Shown here one piece after another: positions 23,586 to 35,997 of a stretch of DNA of 64,000 nt; position 1 is the first letter of the stretch, and each line of letters starts with the position of its first letter. The position numbers and the translations under genes are program-made. Origin of the DNA: Chondrosia reniformis (taxonomy: Eukaryota > Porifera > Demospongiae > Chondrillida > Chondrillidae); contig OX359190.1 of assembly GCA_947172415.1 (NCBI GenBank), forward strand, positions 5,828,001 to 5,892,000, given 5' to 3'. Below the pieces are notes generated by a model that was given only the letters and a program-made list of their open reading frames with translations, made no database searches and was not told the DNA's origin.

Positions 23586-24307
23586 CGCATGTGTGACATG
23601 TCCACAAATTTCCGATTTTTGTAAATCGTCTTATTAGCGCTTTCAGAGATGTCACATTCCAGGCGGAAGTGTCTCTAGCATGTGACCTGCGCTTGAAGCG
23701 GAGCACAAGCCACTGAAACGTCACGAGTCATCAATAGTCGTTACGATGTTAAAATATCAATTGTGAAAACTTATGAGCAATTTATATAGTATAGTGGAGG
23801 AAGGCCAACGACGGAGGAAGGCCAATTAAGGCCTACGTGACCGAAACGTTCTATTTTTCTCTTGATTATACTACGTTAATAATCAAAAGAAGAATAGAGC
23901 GTTTTTCTTTTGATTATACTACGTTAATAATCAAAAAAGAATACAACGTTTCTGTCACGTAAGCCTTAATTCCTCAGCTAATATTAACGTATTATAATAG
24001 CTGAGGAAATAAGGCTAACGTGACCGAAACGTTCTATTTTTTTGATTATACTTCGTTAATTGCTCATACACTTTCGCCATTGATAATTACAAAGATATTA
24101 GTAGACATGCAATATGCTTACTGTTTCCACTTACCTCTTAAAACAACAATAAACTCCGATCAAGGAAACTGTATCGCTACCGAGAAGCCTTACTTGACAT
24201 ATCAACTTCGGAAGTCTAATGTTTGTACCAAATATTTGGGTGCATATTAAACGTCATAAGACGTCATTGTATGATGGCTCAGGTATACTACTAATTTTAG
24301 CTGACAA
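23586..24307 (+). mobile_element. Duplicated block E, copy 1, with hairpins and hammerhead-like cores
   Basis: Starts CGCATGTGTGACATG. Nearly identical to 40272-40993. Holds a tandem GGAGGAAGGCCAA motif, a repeated GATTATACTACGTTAATAAT string, and an inverted repeat 23945-23980/23998-24033 whose right arm includes CTGAGGA and GACCGAAACGTT. No reading frame of note. It looks like part of a retroelement end; the family is not recognised. Confidence 0.6.
23996..24038 (+). ncRNA. Hammerhead-like core in block E, copy 1
   Basis: CTGAGGA (24001-24007) fits the CUGANGA core; GAAA is at 24026-24029 followed by CGTT. Stem I pairs AATAG (23996-24000) with CTATT (24034-24038) perfectly. Stem II is poor and is preceded by extra AATAA. 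ACGT could form stem III only between two molecules. A related core reads on the opposite strand in the left arm. Confidence 0.35.
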
Positions 24308-24722
24308 TCACGTGACAATACAATTACTCGAAGGAGAAGAGACAAATGGAAAACGAACCGATTATTAGACAGTGGAGAATTGTATATCTAACCATTTTTT
24401 GACATCAATCTCTTCAGTAAGTAACAGCCTAAAAGTTGTATGTATACTCCTGGAATATTCCCTTGTTTAAGTGAGATATTAAGTACTAGAGGCGCCTGAT
24501 AAAGGTACGAAAAAAAGTTTTCGATTATAATTTAAAAACTAAAGGGAATTTTAAAGGAGTATACATACCATCGTTAGATATCATTATCCTTCATAGGTTG
24601 GTGTCACCATTTATTCTATATTCGTATTTTCCACTGTCTAATAAAACATTTTTGGCGATTTGGCACCTATCACTTACGGCCGCTTACGTTCTCCTTTAAG
24701 GCTGCAATCGTGACATGCCATG
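24308..24722 (+). mobile_element. MITE-like module M, copy 2
   Basis: TCACGTGACAATACAATTAC to the CTTTAAGGCTGCAATCGTGAC end. It lacks the 170-bp tail of copies 1 and 3 and passes straight into satellite at TTGACTCTACATATA. Confidence 0.65.
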
Positions 24723-26324
24723 TTCTTGACTCTACATATATATGCAATATATATGATATATAATATGCATATAAGATATATACAATATATATTACATATA
24801 AGAAATATTATACATATATATTATGCATGCTTTTTTTCTTTTTTCAGGACCCAACCTGGTATTGAACCAGGACATCCTCGTACCTTGTATCCAGACGATG
24901 TTATCCGTAACACCATCGGTTACGTGGGTTCCACAATATATGTTGCAAATGAATTCCTATTTATATACCACTCACTTTTGACTCTACATATATATGCAAT
25001 ATATAAGATATACAATATGCATATAAGATATATACAATATATATTACATATAAGGTATAAAATTCTTATATATTATGTATGCTTTTTTTCTTTTTTCAGG
25101 AACCAACCTGGTTTTGAACCAGGACATCCTCGTACCTTGTATCCAGACGATGTTATCCGTAACACAATCGGTCACGTGGGTTCCAAAATATATGTTGAAA
25201 GTGAGGTCCTATTTATATACCACACACTTTTGACTTTACATATATATGCAATATATATATATATAATATGGATATTAGATATATACTATATATATTACAT
25301 ATAAGATATATAAAACATATATATTATGCATGCTTTTTTTTCTTTTTTAAGGCCACAACTTTGTATTGAACCAGGACATCCTCGTACCTTCTATCCAGAC
25401 AATGTCATCCGTAACACCATTGGTCACGTGGGTCACCCAATATATGTTGTAAATGAAATCCTATTTATATGCCACTCACTTTTGACTCTACAGATATATG
25501 CAATATATAAGATATATAATATGCATATAATATATATACAATATATATTACATATAAGATATATAATACATATATTAGTTGTTGGTTTTCTTTTTTCAGG
25601 ACCTACCTGGTTTTGAACTAGGGCATCCTCCTACCTTGTATCCAGACGATGTCATCCGAAACACCATCGGTTACGTGGGTCACCCAATAAATGTTGTAAA
25701 TGAAGTCCTTTTTATATACCATTCACTTTAGACTCTACATATATATGCAATAAATATATATATATATATATATAATATGCATATAAGATATATACAATAT
25801 ATATTACATATAAGATATAAAATACATATATAAGATGTGTGCTTTTTTCCTTTTTTTCTTTTTTCAGGACCCAACCTAGTATTGAACCAGGGCATCCTCG
25901 TACGACGATGTTATCCGTAACATCATCGGTCATGAGGGTTCCACAAGATATCTTCTAAAAGAAGTCCTATTTATATACCACACACTTTTGACTCTACATA
26001 TATATGCAATATATATATATATAATATGCATATAACATATATACAATATATATTACATATAAGATATTTAATACATATATATTATGCATGCTTTATTTTC
26101 TTTTTTCAGGACCCAACCTGGTATTGAACCAGGTCATCCTTGTACCTTGTATCCAGACGATGTTATCCGTAACACGATTGGTCACGTGGGTTCCACAATA
26201 TATGTTGTAAATGAAGTCCTATTTATATACTACTCACTTTTGACTCTATATATATGCCATATATATGTATATAGTATGCATATAAGATATATACAATATA
26301 TATTACATATAAGATATATAATAT
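24723..26324. repeat. Satellite block 7
   Basis: About 6.5 monomers, mostly form B. The last half-monomer (CCATATATATGTATATAGTATGC) resembles the one ending at 46260, so Helitron copies 1 and 2 share the same left junction. Confidence 0.95.
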
Positions 26325-26494
26325 AAGGTACGTACACACATGTCTATTACTTGCATACGTACATAATACATATTCTATATACTACAGTATATTTACTGAA
26401 AAGGGGAGTTTATTGTACTTAAGCCTCTGCTAGGCAATCATTGCAAACAATAAACATCACTGGTTGCCACAAATAGGACTTCGGTCCCCCAGCC

Positions 26495-28592
26495 AAGTAG
26501 ACGATTGTCACTTGGTTGGTTGGTACCAACTGTCCCCTGTAAATGGACATTATATATTCAGGTGCAATCAAGGAGGCTTGCATCCATTTGTGGAAAGACT
26601 TCTTCAGTATGATTGAATTGGAAGATAACATACGACAGCACAATGATCAGTCTTTCTCATCACTGCTGAATAGAATTCGAATAGGAGACCACACTCAGGA
26701 AGACATTGCCATCTTAGCAACTCGCAAGACATCCAACAATCAAGTGGATCTTTCGTAATCACCATTTTGCAATGCACTTAGACTGTTCCCTCGGGTTTCT
26801 GACTGTGACCTCTATAATGACCAGGAGCTGCACAAATTGACTTCTGCAACAGTGCAGTTGTTTGAAGCATCACATGTGATTTTGGAGAGTCGCAGATGCA
26901 CACATGGGGCAGTATCCTATGAGCATATATGAGAAGAACTCATTCCCAATGATGACAAAGAGTGTGGTGGCTTACCAAGGCGTTTGAAACTGGCTGTTGG
27001 GTCGGAAATTATGTTGAGAAGAAACATAAAATGCGGAGATGGACTTGTGAATGGTGCTCGAGGTATCACAGTAGGATTTAAATGGCCAGGAAATGTAAAA
27101 AATCAACCAAGCCCAGGTGCACTACCTGAGTATGTTCTTATCAAATTTCATGATCCTCGAGTTGGACAACTAAACAAAGTTCCAATTGAAAATGGACACC
27201 AGGAAGTGGTGCCAATTGAACCAATGTCAGTCAGGTTCTATGGACGACAGGGTACTGTGCTTCAGAGAACACAGTTACCTCTCATTCTTTGTTGGGCTGC
27301 TACTCTACACAAGGTTCAAGGTCTGTCATTAGATGCAGCTGTGCTGGACCTGGGAGAAAAAGTGTTCGAACCAGGGATGGCATATGTGGCCTTGAGTCGT
27401 GTTAGGACTCTAGATGGCGTGGCTCTATCAAGCTTTGAACCACAGAAGGTCAAGGCTAACAAACGAGTGCATGCAGAAATGGCCAGGTTACGGAAGAGAA
27501 GTGGTTCACATGATACATCAGACAATGAGTCACAAACATCCCACCTCTTGGTGCACAGTAGTTCCTCTCTATCCAACAAACCCAATCAACCAATGACCGG
27601 TTCCATTCCTGTCGTTGCTACTCCAGTACCCTCAGTGCAGAGGAATTCTTCTCCACCCATCCAAACCAACTCGCCAACCAAATCTGCTCCAGGTACACAC
27701 ATGCCCTCGGTGCAGAGTAATTCTTCTTTAATAATCCAACCCCAGACCCCAATCATTTCTGTTCCCCATGTTGCTTCACCAGTACTGTCACTTCAAGAAG
27801 AGTTAGAAACTATGGTGAACTGTGAAAATCCGGCTACTGATTTGATCAGCAATTGGGCAAAGTGTCATGAGGGTGATATTAGCTACTTTGATAGAAGTAA
27901 ATCAGCCATCCCGTGCAATTCTCAGCAGCTTCCACAGTACAGATGTTGGCGTGAGGGAAAAACTTTTACCTGCCTTTACATGGTTTTATGTTCCAGTAGT
28001 ACACTACAGGAAGTGCAAACTGCATGTACAACATGATTTCATTAACCCTTACAGGAACAGAGCAGTACATGTCTCACTTGAGGTTGCTGACTGCCTATAG
28101 CCTCATTACACATCGAGAACATATGTTTGAGGTCATTCAACCAACTGCAAAAATTCTTCTACCCTTAAATGGACGAAGTGCAGCTTCAGTTTTTAAGGAA
28201 GCAGAAATTCAGTGGTTGGACCTCGTTCGCAGTTCACTACAAGATGGATCCTGGGGGAATCAATTTCATTTACACGCCCTCTCTATTGCTTTGGAGAGGT
28301 CAATTTGCCTGTATGGAGTTATGCGTAACAGAACGGTTCAACATCAAGGCAGGCAGTTGCAACGCATTGATGTGACTACTTCAGCAACTGAATTACAGAA
28401 CCTCTTGATGCTAAAGACATGCGACTGAACAACAGCATTATTTACCATCCAAATGTGGAAAAAGATTCCCCACTTTTAGGATTCTTTGATGCAAGCCATT
28501 TCACTGCTATTTTACCAGCAAATGCATCGTGTAACTCCACAGAATTTTCTCCATTCACCACCTTTGCCTCCCTCTGGACTCCTGAGGAATGA
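26495..28592 (+). pseudogene. Helitron PIF1-like helicase (motif III onward) with OTU-like domain, copy 1
   Basis: Recognisable parts in order: a motif III-like GWYQLSPVNGHYIF frame; LWKDFFSMIELEDNIRQ and IRIGDHTQEDIAIL; GSEIMLRRNIKCGDG; and the motif VI region LPLILCWAATLHKVQG to YVALSRVRTL, with the arginine kept. A Ser/Pro/Thr linker follows (about 27550-27790), then an OTU-like cysteine protease: the catalytic Cys context is mutated to GSANC here, and the His context SHFTAIL lies near 28497-28517. Lesions: a frameshift near 26580, stops at 26756-26758 (TAA) and 26930-26932 (TGA), loss of two bases near 27880, and one base lost near 28405. OTU-like domains occur in animal Helentrons; the role is uncertain. 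Confidence 0.82.
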
Positions 28593-29530
28593 TATCCAGA
28601 GTGTGTGTTTCAATAACTATCTAACTATTTATGACAATCTTTGGAAGTGACATATGTTAATGGTACATGCAAATATGGCTAGCTGCCAAAGCGTGATGTA
28701 TATGGCAGAGGGCGGAATACCTTTTATCATGACATTGATATTGGCAAAAGAGAGAGACCCAGATTGTGTTAGACCAGCATTTTGAGCAGTCATATGTTTA
28801 AGAATCTCACTTAACTTTAATTGACATTTAACAAAATAAACTTTTTGTTTAGTTTCTATTACAAGTAGCATAATGATGATCCAGTGATGACTATATATAC
28901 ATACATTAGTATTACAAGGTCAAAAGAACAAGTAATTTACAAAATTGTATGCAACAAATCTCCCTATTATAATATAATGAATAATTGAAACTATTTGTTT
29001 TGGATTACGTACACAAATATGAATTTAACATTTTACCGTTTTAATAATTAATAGACGATTGTACAACAAAAAAGAAGAGATATTTCGGTATGAATTTAAA
29101 TTTTACATAATAGATAGGTATACACATAGTTAATGCGTTGGTATAATTATTTATTTAATCGCTATATGTATAATTGTATAATTATATGTGTTATTGTATA
29201 TTATATGTGTGTTTATATATATTTGTGTTTATATAGTATATGTGTAATTATATTGTATATATTTGCACATGCATATGCATGTCTTTTACACACTTTCATG
29301 TGACTGATACATGCCTTTGTAAAGTATGTGTGTAGTAGCTGACACTCTCCTGCACAATTTAGCAGGATACTAGGTGTTAGAGCTACTACTTATAACAGAC
29401 TAAGTAAGATCTGTTCATGAATGTATTAGCGTTCTACAAACTTAGACATAATGTCTTCATGTTTGTGCAACTTTTGCACACTATATTAGTGAGTACTTTA
29501 TGCTCACTTTGTCCAACTAACTGTGTTTGG

Positions 29531-29737
29531 TTACAGTACATTGATTCTAATTTTACAGTTTCCTTTAATGCAGGCACTTCCAAGACATGCACTAAACATG
29601 TCACACTGGCTACCACAGCCATCTGTACATCCTCCATTACATCCAGGGCTGGTAACATCCTTACGGGCATCCACTTGGTCCTCGAAAGCAAACACTTCCC
29701 TGTGGGATGCATTCATGCCTACCTCTGCGTGGTGCAT
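29531..29737 (-). CDS. Possible Cys-rich exon fragment in the Helitron 3' region
   Basis: The frame includes GCNGGCTDGCGSQCDMFSAC and then CLGSACIKGNC, seven Cys at spacings 3,3,3,5,4,5. The regular spacing suggests a captured small Cys-rich domain. The equivalent frame is broken by stops in the copies at 14.4 kb and 49.6 kb. A plus-strand frame over the same DNA (29417 onward) is also open, so neither is secure. Confidence 0.2.
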   Translation of the reverse strand: MHHAEVGMNASHREVFAFEDQVDARKDVTSPGCNGGCTDGCGSQCDMFSACLGSACIKGNCKIRINVL

Positions 29738-29806
29738 CCTGGGATCACTCTAGCTATTAGGGTGCTGCTAAATGGCATGAGTAAAGGTGACATCTATGAA
29801 ATACGC

Positions 29807-29872
29807 CAAGTAGTTCGAGTTTGCATAGTGGCGCCAGGCGCCCCCACGAATTTTTCAAACTCGAACTACTTG
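29807..29872 (+). terminator. Terminal hairpin of Helitron copy 1
   Basis: Arms CAAGTAGTTCGAGTTTG and CAAACTCGAACTACTTG are perfectly complementary over 17 bp and enclose 32 bases with a GGCGCC-containing inner hairpin. Satellite TCTTTTTTCAGG follows directly. Confidence 0.75.
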
Positions 29873-32296
29873 TCTTTTTTCAGGACCCAACCTGGTATTG
29901 AACCAGGACATCCTCGTACCTTGTATCCAGACAATGTTATCCGTAATACCATCGGTCACGTGGGTTCCACAATAAATGTTGTAAATGATGTCCTATTTAT
30001 ATACCACTCACTTTTGACTCTACATATATATGCATATATATATATATAATATGCATATAAGATATATACAATATATATTACATATAAGATATATAATACA
30101 TATATAAGATGTGTGCTTTTTTCCTTTTTTCCTTTTTCAGGACCCAACCTGGTATTTAACCAGGGCATCCTCGTACGACGATGTTATCCGTAACATCATC
30201 GGTCATATGAGTTCCACAATATATCTTGTAAATGAAGTCCTATTGATATACCACACACTTTTGACTCTACATATATATGCAATATATATATATATATATA
30301 ATATGCATTTAAGATATATTCAATATATATTACATATAAGATATATAATACATATATAATATGCATACTTCATTTTCTTTTTTCAGGAACCTACCTGGAA
30401 ATGAACCAGGACATCCCAGTAACTTGTATCCAGACGATGTTATCCGTAACACCATCGGTCACGTGGGTCACCCAATATATGTGTTAATGAAGGCCTATTT
30501 ATATACCACTCACTTTCGACTCTACATATATATGCAATATATATATATATATAAAATGCATATAAGATATATACAATATATATTACATATAAGATATATA
30601 ATACATATATATTATGCATGCTTTTTTTTCTTTTTTCAGGACGAAACCTGGTATTGAACCAGGACATCCTTGTACCTTCTATCCAGACGATGTTATCCGT
30701 AACACCATCGTTCACGTGGGTTCCACAGTATATGTTATAAATGAAATCCTATTTATATACCACTCAATTTTGACTGTACATATATATGCAATATATAAGA
30801 TATATAATATGCATATAAGATATATAAAATATTCATTACATATAAGATATATAATACATATATAAGATGTTAGCTTTTTTCTTTTTTTCTTTTTTCAGCA
30901 CCCAACCTGGTATTGAACCAGGGCATCCTCGTACGACGATGTTATCCGTAACATCATCGGTCACGTGGGTTCCACAATATATCTTGTAAATGAAGTCCTA
31001 TTTATAAACCACTCACTTTTGACTCTACACATATACAATATACAAGATATATAATATGCATATAAGATATATACAATATATATTGCATATGAGATATATA
31101 ATACATATATGTTGTTTTCTTTTTTTCTTTTTTTTTTTCAGGACCCAACCTGGTTTTGAACTAGGGCATCCTCATACCTTGTTTCCAGACGATGTCATCC
31201 GTAACACCATCGGTCACGTGGCTTTCACCATATATGTTGTAAATGAAATCCTCTTTATATACCACTCACTTTTGACTCTACATATATATGCAATATATAA
31301 GATTTATAATATGCAAATAAGATATATACAATATATATTACATATAAGATATATAATACATATATAAGTTGTTTTCTTTTTTCAGGAACCAACCTAGTAT
31401 TGAATCAGGGCATCCTCGTACGACGATGTTATCCGTAACATCATCGGTCATGTGGGTTCAACAATATATCTTGTTAATGAAGTCCTATTTATATACCACT
31501 CACTTTTAACTCTACATATATATGCAATATATATATATAATATGCATATAAGATATGTACAATATATAATTTACATATAAGATATATAATAAATGTATAA
31601 GATATATGCTTTTTTTTTTTCTTTATTCAGGACCTAACCTTTTATTGAACCAGGGCATCCTCGTACCTTGTATCCAGACGATGTCATCCGTAACACCATC
31701 GGTCACCTGGGTCACCCAATATATGTTGTAAATGAAGTCCTATTTATATACCACACACTTTTGACTCTACATATATATGCAATATATATATATATATATA
31801 ATATGCATATAAGATATATACAATATATATTATATATAAGATATATACAATATATATTACATAAAAGATAAAGAATACATATATAAGTTGTTTGCTTTTT
31901 TTTCAGGACCCAACCTGGTATTGAACCAGGGCATCCTTGTACGACGATGTTATCCGTAACATCATCGGTCACGTTGGTTCCACAATGTATCTTGTAAATG
32001 AAGTCCAATTTATATACCACTCACTTTTGACCCTACTTATATATGCAATATATAAGATATATAATATGCATATAAGATATATTCAATATATATTACATAT
32101 AAGATATATAATACATATATAAGTTGTTGGCTTTTTTCTTTTTTCAGGACCCAACCTGGCATTGAACTAGGGCATCCTCGTTCCTTGTATCCAGACAATG
32201 TCATCCGCAACACCATTGGTCAGTTGTGTCACCCAATACATGTTGTAAATGAAGTCCTATTTATATACCACACACTTTTGACTCTACATATATATG

Positions 32297-32334
<38 letters not shown>

Positions 32335-34082
32335 AGCAAATAAGATATATACAATATATATTATATATAAGATATATAATACATATATATTATGCATACT
32401 TTTTTCAATTTTCAGGACCCTACCTGAAATTGAACCAGGACATCCTCGTACCTTGTTTCCAGACGATGTTATCAGTAATACCATCGGTCAAGTGGGTTCC
32501 ACAATATATGTGTTAATGAAGGCCTATTTATATACCACTCACTTTCGACTCTACATATATATGCAATATATATATATATATAAAATGCATATAAGATATA
32601 TACAATATATATTATATATAAGATATATAATACATATATATTATGCATGCTTTTTTTTCTTTTTTCAGGACGAAACCTGGTATTGAACCAGGACATCCTC
32701 GTACCTTCTATCCAGACTATGTTATCCGTAACACCATCGTTCACGTGGGTTCCACAATATATGTTTTAAATGAAATCCTATTTATATACCACTCAATTTT
32801 GACTGTACATATATATGCAATATATAAGATATATAATATGCATATAAGATATATAAAATATTCATTACATATAAGATATATAATACATATATAAGATGTT
32901 AGCTTTTTTCTTTTTTTCTTTTTTCAGCACCCAACCTGGTATTGAACCAAGGCATCCTCGTACGACGATGTTATCCGTAACATCATCGGTCACGTGGGTT
33001 CCACTATATATCTTGTAAATGAAGTCCTATTTATAAACCACTCACTTTTGACTCTACACATATACAATATACAAGATATATAATATGCATATAAGATATA
33101 TACAATATATATTACATATAAGATATATAATACATATATAAGTTGTTTTCTTTTTTCAGGAACCAACCTAGTATTGAATCAGGGCATCCTCGTACGACGA
33201 TGTTATCCGTAACATCATCGGTCATATGGGTTCAACAATATATCTTGTTAATGAAGTCCTATTTATATACCACTCACTTTTAACTCTACATATATATGCA
33301 ATATATATATATAAAATATGCATATAAGATATGTACAATATATAATTTACATATAAGATATATAATAAATGTATAAGATATATGCTTTTTTCTTTTTTCT
33401 TTATTCAGGACCTAACCTTTTATTGAACCAGGGCATCCTCGTACCCTGTATCCAGACGATGTCATCCGTAACACCATCGGTCACCTCGGTCACCCAATAT
33501 ATGTTGTAAATGAAGTCCTATTTATATACCACACACTTTTGACTCTACATATATATGCAATATATATATATATATAATATGCATATAAGATATATACAAT
33601 ATATATTATATATAAGATATATACAATATATATTACATATAAGATAAAGAATACATATATAAGTTGTTTGCTTTTTTTTCAGGACCCAACCTGGTATTGA
33701 ACCAGGGCATCCTTGTACGACGATGTTATCCGTAACATCATCGGTCACGTTGGTTCCACAATGTGTCTTGTAAATGAAGTCCAATTTATATACCACTCAC
33801 TTTTGACTCCACATATATATGCAATATATAAGATATATAATATGCATATAAGATATATTCCATATATATTACATATAAGATATATAATACATATATAAGT
33901 TGTTGGCTTTTTTCTTTTTTCAGGACCCAACCTGGTATTGAACTAGGGCATCCTCATACCTTGTATCCAGACAATGTCATCCGCAACACCATTGGTCACT
34001 TCGGTCACCCAATATATGTTGTAAATGAAGTCCTATTTATATACCACACACTTTTGACTCTACATATATATGCAATATATAT
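29873..34082. repeat. Satellite block 8, with a 2029-bp higher-order unit
   Basis: About 17 monomers. The stretch from about 30.44 kb repeats from about 32.47 kb at a spacing of about 2029 bp; monomers at 30614 and 32643 are near-identical, including the variant ATTTTGACTGTACAT. A third copy of this group lies at 37.35-39.7 kb. The monomers at 30.81 and 32.84 kb are empty-site relatives of the Naiad insertion. Confidence 0.93.
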
Positions 34083-34156
34083 ACAGTGCAAGTTACAATA
34101 TACTAAGGTAATCTAATATAAATATATAAATAAATAATTAATATATATAAATAATA

Positions 34157-34399
34157 CTAGAAATATTAAAAATTTTCTACAAAAAGAGTGAAGATGTAGG
34201 GATGGCATAAAAAGTAGAGAAACAAGAAAGGGATGTTACACAGTGAAGCATTAGCTGTGCATGAATCATACAACACCCTTGCTTGTAGGATTCATGTATA
34301 GCTAATGCTTCACTGTGTAACATCCCTTTCTTGTTTCTCAACTTTTTATGCCATCCCTACATCTTCACTATTTTTGTAGAAAATTTTTAATATTTCTAG
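34157..34399. repeat. Fold-back: 111-bp inverted repeat
   Basis: Arms 34157-34267 and 34289-34399, starting and ending CTAG, are almost perfectly complementary around a spacer of about 21 bases. The transcript would form a very stable hairpin. It may be one end of the insert at 34151-34920, whose other end carries CATCCCTACATAGGGAGTAC. Confidence 0.85.
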
Positions 34400-34652
34400 T
34401 TTCTGTACTTTTTATGGAGCATGGGCTAGGAATTAGATTCATATAATTAAAATCATTTTGGTTTCGCAATCTTCGACTGATTATGACGTCATTAAAATGG
34501 CGACTTTATTGAGGCCTTGACTCTAGGGTCATGAAAACCGTCATGCTCAATAATAGCGTTATCGCTCTCGCTTCTACAAAAGAATACAGCTCGGAAAATT
34601 TGCAGTAGTTTCGTGTAACAATTAGTCCAAAAGCTTATATAGTTTTTTAGTT

Positions 34653-34724
34653 ATGGCTGACGAAGAAGAAGAAGAAGAAGAAGAAGAAGAAGAATATGAA
34701 GAACACGAAAATGGGAATTTTTAA
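34653..34724 (+). CDS. Short acidic ORF (23 aa) with poly-Glu
   Basis: ATGGCTGAC followed by eleven GAA codons, then a tail ending HENGNF. The GAA run may be only a microsatellite. The context looks like a captured 5' gene end, but no family is claimed. Confidence 0.15.
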   Translation: MADEEEEEEEEEEEYEEHENGNF

Positions 34725-35152
34725 AGTTTATTATTTCGCCAGCGGGACATATTCGCTTGCCTTTAAGGTCTATTTAGAGTATGTATATTGTATATTTAGC
34801 TATACATAGCCTTGTTTTGTCGATTTTCGGCCTATTTTGGGATTTCGCTCCGATACCAATGTATGGGGAAAACGAAAAAAACCGTGTCATCCCTACATAG
34901 GGAGTACTACCGTACTCCCTGATAATTAATTAATTCATATGGCTCCAAGAAAGAACCTAAAAACAAAATGGGCATATCATCATAAAGTTTAGGGTATAAA
35001 ACTCATTTTAAATTAAGGGATTTTTGATTTAGGCCTCCGTTTGTTAGAAAACAGAGGACAAAGTCTGCATATAAAAGGCCATAGGACTATAGAAAACCTA
35101 TGGGAAATTTATATTGAAACAATGTGTTATATTAATAAAAATTCTCAATTGG

Positions 35153-35344
35153 TCAGATAACTGTGAAATCAATATATATCATGGTACATGTGTATAAGAA
35201 ATGTCTGGCGAAGTTTTGCTTAATTAAATGAGCAAAATAATCAAGATATAATGAAGAATTCAAAGTTACGATTGCGCAAGCTGGTGATGTATTGTGATGT
35301 TTTTCTATTGCGTCACCAACACCTTCGTATGTCGCTCGGTACAC
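35153..35344 (-). CDS. Hypothetical 63-aa ORF, paired with 17543-17734
   Basis: Starts MYRATYEGVGDAIEKHHN. See the partner entry: same length and no indels, with a few substitutions. No recognised domain. Confidence 0.2.
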   Translation of the reverse strand: MYRATYEGVGDAIEKHHNTSPACAIVTLNSSLYLDYFAHLIKQNFARHFLYTCTMIYIDFTVI

Positions 35345-35997
35345 ACATTTTGAGAATCTTGTGACGTTGCGAAAACGTCACCGCCTCGTTGCTAAAGAAG
35401 ATCATCCTTTCGAGAACGGCTATGACAAGTCGACGCTCTCCTATGAGAAGGAGCTACCGAATAAGCGAGTTGTAGCGAAGGTTAGATAAAGCGTATTTGT
35501 ATACGTTCATGCTAAGTTTAAGCCAAAAGTGTTGCTATATATATTGATGTAAAGAAATAAAAGAAATTCGTTTAGACGACCATAGTAAAACTGTGGTACT
35601 TTAAGCTCCGTCATCTCTTCTTATGTTTTCTATTACTTATCCATGTGTGCAGGAGTGTAATTGGATACGTAGGGGTGGATTTGGATAAATATGCGTGCGT
35701 GCAAGCTCATGAGTTGAGTTGAGATGTGTTGAGATAATGAGTTTCACTATAATGAGATTCCACTCTATATACAGTGCAAGTAAATTCATGTACACATTCA
35801 TCCAGGGCTCCTGTGTACCTATTTCCTCATTTAGAGCATTTTAAAAGTCTTTGAATATGACTGTGTGTTCTGTTTGAGTTCTAGAGGTACATTCTAAGGC
35901 AAAGTCTACAATTAGTAATTTGTGTCTCAAGAAAACGTAAATGGGAGATTTTAAAGTTCATTCATTTGCACATGTATACTATATATATATATATACA

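Larger units (their letters stand above)
26325..29872 (+). mobile_element. Helitron/Helentron-type element, 5'-truncated, copy 1
   Basis: Insert of 3548 bp between AAGGTACGTACACACATG and the terminal hairpin. It encodes the C-terminal half of a PIF1-family helicase, a linker and an OTU-like domain, then about 1.28 kb of 3' non-coding DNA. Rep domain and helicase motifs I and II are absent. Almost identical to 46261-49810 with the same two junctions, so the pair arose by duplication after truncation. Confidence 0.82.
28593..29872 (+). repeat. Helitron 3' non-coding region, copy 1 (shared segment from 28796)
   Basis: Non-coding tail. From 28796 it matches the composite element at 13524. It ends in the best-preserved terminal hairpin: 17-bp perfect arms at 29807-29823 and 29856-29872, with a GGCGCC-AGGCGCC inner part. 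Confidence 0.85.
34083..35997. other. Duplicated block D, copy 2, interrupted by an insert
   Basis: 34083-34150 and 34921-35535 match block D copy 1. Between them is an insert with a fold-back and an acidic short frame. 35536-35997 holds no recognised gene; CAGTGCAAGTAAA is at 35772 and a TA run near 35980. Confidence 0.65.

Noticed and set aside
24720-25304. Long frames through the satellite (up to about 200 codons) as a repetitive protein family
   Set aside because: Both strands are open in nearly every monomer, lengths vary with TA-run indels, and the translations are Ile/Tyr-rich repeats of the AT half. Composition explains them.
34653-34724. Troponin-T-like or other acidic protein start
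   Set aside because: Only a GAA run and a few residues support it; a microsatellite is simpler.
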